Below, in pieces: positions 61,753 to 64,000 of a stretch of DNA of 64,000 nt. The position numbers were made by a program, and so were the translations under genes. Numbering within the stretch: the stretch's first letter is position 1; the number at the start of each line of letters is the position of its first letter. The DNA comes from Kutzneria buriramensis (GTDB lineage Bacteria > Actinomycetota > Actinomycetes > Mycobacteriales > Pseudonocardiaceae), in NCBI RefSeq assembly GCF_003387475.1, contig NZ_QUNO01000004.1, positions 62,001 to 126,000 of the forward strand. Direction: 5' to 3'. The notes under the pieces were generated by a model that worked only from the letters and a program-made list of their open reading frames with translations, did no database searches and was not told the DNA's origin.

Positions 61753-63093
61753 ATGCGCTGGGTTTGGATCTGCCTGGTTCTGTCGCTGGCCGCCTGCACC
61801 GCGACGCCCCCGCCCCCTCCGGCGCCGAGTACCACCACGACCACCGTCCTGCCCGCCATCGCGGCCGGCGACTGGCCCACGTACCACTTCGACAACCAGC
61901 GCACCGGCTGGAAGGACGATCTGCACATGGTGGGCACGCTCGCGCTCGCCTGGCACGCCAATCTGGACGGTCCCGTGTACGGCCAGCCGCTGGTCGTCGG
62001 CACGCACGTGCTGGCCGCGACCGAGAACGACACGGTCTACGCGCTGGATCCGGCGACCGGCCAGGTGCAGTGGCACACCCACCTGGGCACGCCGATGCCG
62101 AAGCAGGGCCTGCCGTGCGGGGACATCGATCCGCTGGGCATCACCGGCACCATGGCGTACGACCGGCTCACCGGCCGGCTGTTCGCGGTGGCGGAGACCG
62201 CGGGCGGCAGCCACACCCTGGTCGGCCTGGACGTCGACACCGGCACGGTCGAGGTGCAGGCGATCGCCGACCCGCCCAAGGGAGACACGGTCGCCTACGA
62301 GCAGAGCGCCGCCCTTGCGGTGAACGATGGCCGGGTCTTCATCGCCTACGGCGGCCTGACCGGCGCCTGCGGCAACTACGTCGGCACGGTGCTGTCGGTC
62401 CGCACCGATGGCACCGACGCGCACAGCTATCTGGTGCCGACCAGGGGCAAGGCGGGCTTCTCCGGTCCCGCCGGCGGCATCGTCGACAACTCGCGGCTGC
62501 TGTTCGCCGCCGGCGCCGGCGCGTCGACCGGCGGCCAGTACGACGACAGCGACTCGGTGCTGGCGCTGACCACCGACACGTTGAACCGTACCGACATCTT
62601 CACCCCGCCGACCTGGGACGACGACAATGCGCACGCGGTGGATCTCGGCGCGACGAGTCCGGTCCTGATGGGCACGCACGTGATCGTCACGGGCAAGCGC
62701 GGTGTCACGTACGTGCTAGAACAGGCCGATCTCTCGCATGTGGTCTCGCAGGTGCCGACCTGTCCATCGCAGGGCGCGCCGGTGGTGGCCGCCAACACGC
62801 TGGTCCTCCCGTGCCAGACCGGCCCCAAGGCGTTCAGCTACGCCAACAACGGGACGTTGACGCCGCTCTGGACCTCGCCGGTCGCGGCGGCCGGCTCGCC
62901 CGCGGCCGGTGGTGCGGCGTTCTGGGTGATCGACCCGGCCAGTGGCGTGCTGTACGCGCTGGATCCGGCGACCGGCGCGGTGCGGAGCCAGCTGTCGATC
63001 GGCCCCACACCGCGCTACGCCTCGCCGACGCTGTCCGTCGACCACGCCTACGTGGGAACGATGGACGGCGTCGTTGCGGTGGCCGGCGCCTAG
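61753..63093 (+). CDS. PQQ-like beta-propeller lipoprotein
   Basis: A 446-residue lipoprotein. A signal peptide with lipobox LAAC (Cys15) is followed by a Pro/Thr-rich spacer (TPPPPPAPSTTTTTV) and about seven PQQ-like propeller blades with the words DNTVYALDPATGQVQW-like (NDTVYALDPATG), RLFAVAETAGG, and VLYALDPATGAV, and a WPTYHFDNQRTGW opening. Such proteins are scaffold or binding modules on the outer face of the membrane; no quinone ligands are evident. The 3' end overlaps the phytase-like gene by four bases on the opposite strand. Confidence 0.85.
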   Translation: MRWVWICLVLSLAACTATPPPPPAPSTTTTTVLPAIAAGDWPTYHFDNQRTGWKDDLHMVGTLALAWHANLDGPVYGQPLVVGTHVLAATENDTVYALDPATGQVQWHTHLGTPMPKQGLPCGDIDPLGITGTMAYDRLTGRLFAVAETAGGSHTLVGLDVDTGTVEVQAIADPPKGDTVAYEQSAALAVNDGRVFIAYGGLTGACGNYVGTVLSVRTDGTDAHSYLVPTRGKAGFSGPAGGIVDNSRLLFAAGAGASTGGQYDDSDSVLALTTDTLNRTDIFTPPTWDDDNAHAVDLGATSPVLMGTHVIVTGKRGVTYVLEQADLSHVVSQVPTCPSQGAPVVAANTLVLPCQTGPKAFSYANNGTLTPLWTSPVAAAGSPAAGGAAFWVIDPASGVLYALDPATGAVRSQLSIGPTPRYASPTLSVDHAYVGTMDGVVAVAGA

Positions 63094-64000
63094 CGCACGG
63101 CCAGCGCGATCACCTGGGTGACCTGGGCGGCGCTGAAGTTGTTGTCGCTGACCAGCAGCAGGGTCCGCTCGCCGTCGGGCAGCGTCAGCCCCCAAGTGAT
63201 GCCCTCGATGTTGTCCACCTTGGGCAGGCCGAGCGTGTCCAGGTCGACCAGCAGCTTCTTGCTCACCGGCTTGATCTTCTTGCCGGCGATGGAGGCGACG
63301 TCCTTGATGTTGGTCGCGCCCTTGGTGTCGATCTCGTACACGCGGACCTTGTTGCCGACGCCGGTGACGAACGCCCGCTCCACCATCAGGTAGCGGGTGG
63401 GGTCGAAGGGGTCGTAGGCGACCATGCTCGACACACCGTTGGTGTCGTTGGCGTTCGGCGACGCCGCGAACAACGGGTCGATCGGGTACGCGTACTGCGC
63501 CAGCACCGGGCCGAACCGGCTCTGCACGGTGATCCGGGTCAGCGCGCCGGCGGTCGCCGTCGGGTTGGGGCCGTCCTGGAGCAGCGGGTCCTCCAGCTCG
63601 CTGACCAGCAGCGTGCCGGCGGCGGCGTAGGTGATGCCCTCCAGCGTCTGGTTCTGCCGCGGGCCGACGTTGTCGGTGGTCATCCGCTCGTTCGCGGGCA
63701 GCGGGTACTGGCCGACGTAGCTGCCGTCCGGCCGGACCTGCCGGATCGACGGGTCGAGCAGGGCGGTGGGGGGCGTCAGGATCCGCTCGCCCTCCTGGCT
63801 CCAGGTGATGTTCCCGGTCCACGGGTCGACCCGCAGCTCCTCCGGGTCGACGGTGCCGTCCCGGTCGCAGACCTCGCGCGAGGCGGCGCACGGCGTGGCG
63901 GTCCACTCCTTGATCGGCGGATACGTCTTGCCGTCCGGCCGCAGGAACGGGTGGGTGCCGGTGAAGTCCACTGAGTGGATGCCGGCGGCGTCCACATCGA
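63090..64000 (-). CDS. Esterase-like/phytase-like family protein, N-terminus cut by window end
   Basis: At least 301 residues are visible; the gene runs off the right edge, so the start and any signal peptide are missing. Visible features: THPFLRPDGKTYPPIKEW, DPEELRVDPWTGNITWSQEGER, LEGITYAAAGTLLVSELEDPL, and VDNIEGITWGLTLPDGERTLLLVSDNNFS near the C-terminus. The NIEGI/SDNNFS words are the signature of the phytase-like (esterase-like activity) six-bladed propeller family, usually secreted. Convergent with the PQQ-like lipoprotein. Confidence 0.85.
   Translation of the reverse strand, partial: DVDAAGIHSVDFTGTHPFLRPDGKTYPPIKEWTATPCAASREVCDRDGTVDPEELRVDPWTGNITWSQEGERILTPPTALLDPSIRQVRPDGSYVGQYPLPANERMTTDNVGPRQNQTLEGITYAAAGTLLVSELEDPLLQDGPNPTATAGALTRITVQSRFGPVLAQYAYPIDPLFAASPNANDTNGVSSMVAYDPFDPTRYLMVERAFVTGVGNKVRVYEIDTKGATNIKDVASIAGKKIKPVSKKLLVDLDTLGLPKVDNIEGITWGLTLPDGERTLLLVSDNNFSAAQVTQVIALAVR

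Overview
The window is chromosomal DNA from a GC-rich actinobacterium, most likely a member of the Pseudonocardiaceae or a close relative. The main evidence is a central block whose gene order matches the mycobacterial oriC-proximal region: ino1, a DUF5318 protein, a class A penicillin-binding protein (PBP), a GT87 membrane mannosyltransferase, then rpsF-ssb-rpsR-rplI and an intein-containing dnaB. Frequent GTG starts, a mycoredoxin-like glutaredoxin, drug-exporter-type ABC genes and a cytochrome P450 fit the same assignment. I see no rRNA, tRNA, CRISPR array, insertion sequence or prophage.

Layout. 1-8.1 kb: the end of a sensor kinase, an amidohydrolase, an EamA exporter divergent from a LysR regulator, an SDR enzyme, a secreted barrel-like protein, a coupled SGNH hydrolase/DJ-1 pair and ino1. 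8.2-15.7 kb: DUF5318, two tandem class A PBPs (the second with a degenerate transpeptidase) and GT87. 15.7-19.7 kb: a VapBC-type pair, a secreted GDSL esterase, endonuclease IV and a glycine-rich surface protein. 19.8-24.4 kb: rpsF-ssb-rpsR-rplI, a strong terminator, a cluster of DnaA-box-like sites and dnaB with a class-3-type intein. 24.4-40.5 kb is accessory: a RibD/DHFR-like reductase, an ECF42 sigma factor with its YCII partner, an unknown 576-residue protein, a ribbon-helix-helix (RHH) protein with helically phased repeats at its start, a DUF4097-ABC-P450 operon, a beta-lactamase-fold enzyme, glyoxalase-fold proteins, a DJ-1/GlxA divergent pair, an exonuclease-BRCT fusion and a PAS-GGDEF protein. 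40.5-46.5 kb: a secreted 1146-residue protein built from about sixteen 51-residue repeats, a second exported protein and an AI-2E family permease. 46.5-64 kb: a GGDEF protein, a NarL-type two-component pair, rbsK-ptsI, DUF2339, a YVTN propeller, a glutaredoxin, an MMPL exporter with a divergent TetR regulator, leuS, a PQQ-like lipoprotein and a phytase-like protein cut by the window end.

How the genes work together. The 8-24 kb block combines envelope synthesis (PBPs, mannosyltransferase, and inositol for mycothiol and phosphatidylinositol) with replication and translation (S6, SSB, S18, L9, DnaB). leuS is preceded by an apparent ribosome-mediated attenuator: a nine-residue leader peptide with three consecutive Leu codons, then two successive hairpins, the second a terminator. 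The signals I rate highest are this leuS attenuator, the pseudo-transpeptidase PBP, the 51-residue repeat protein, the DnaB intein with a zinc-finger-like insertion, and the DnaA-box cluster before dnaB.
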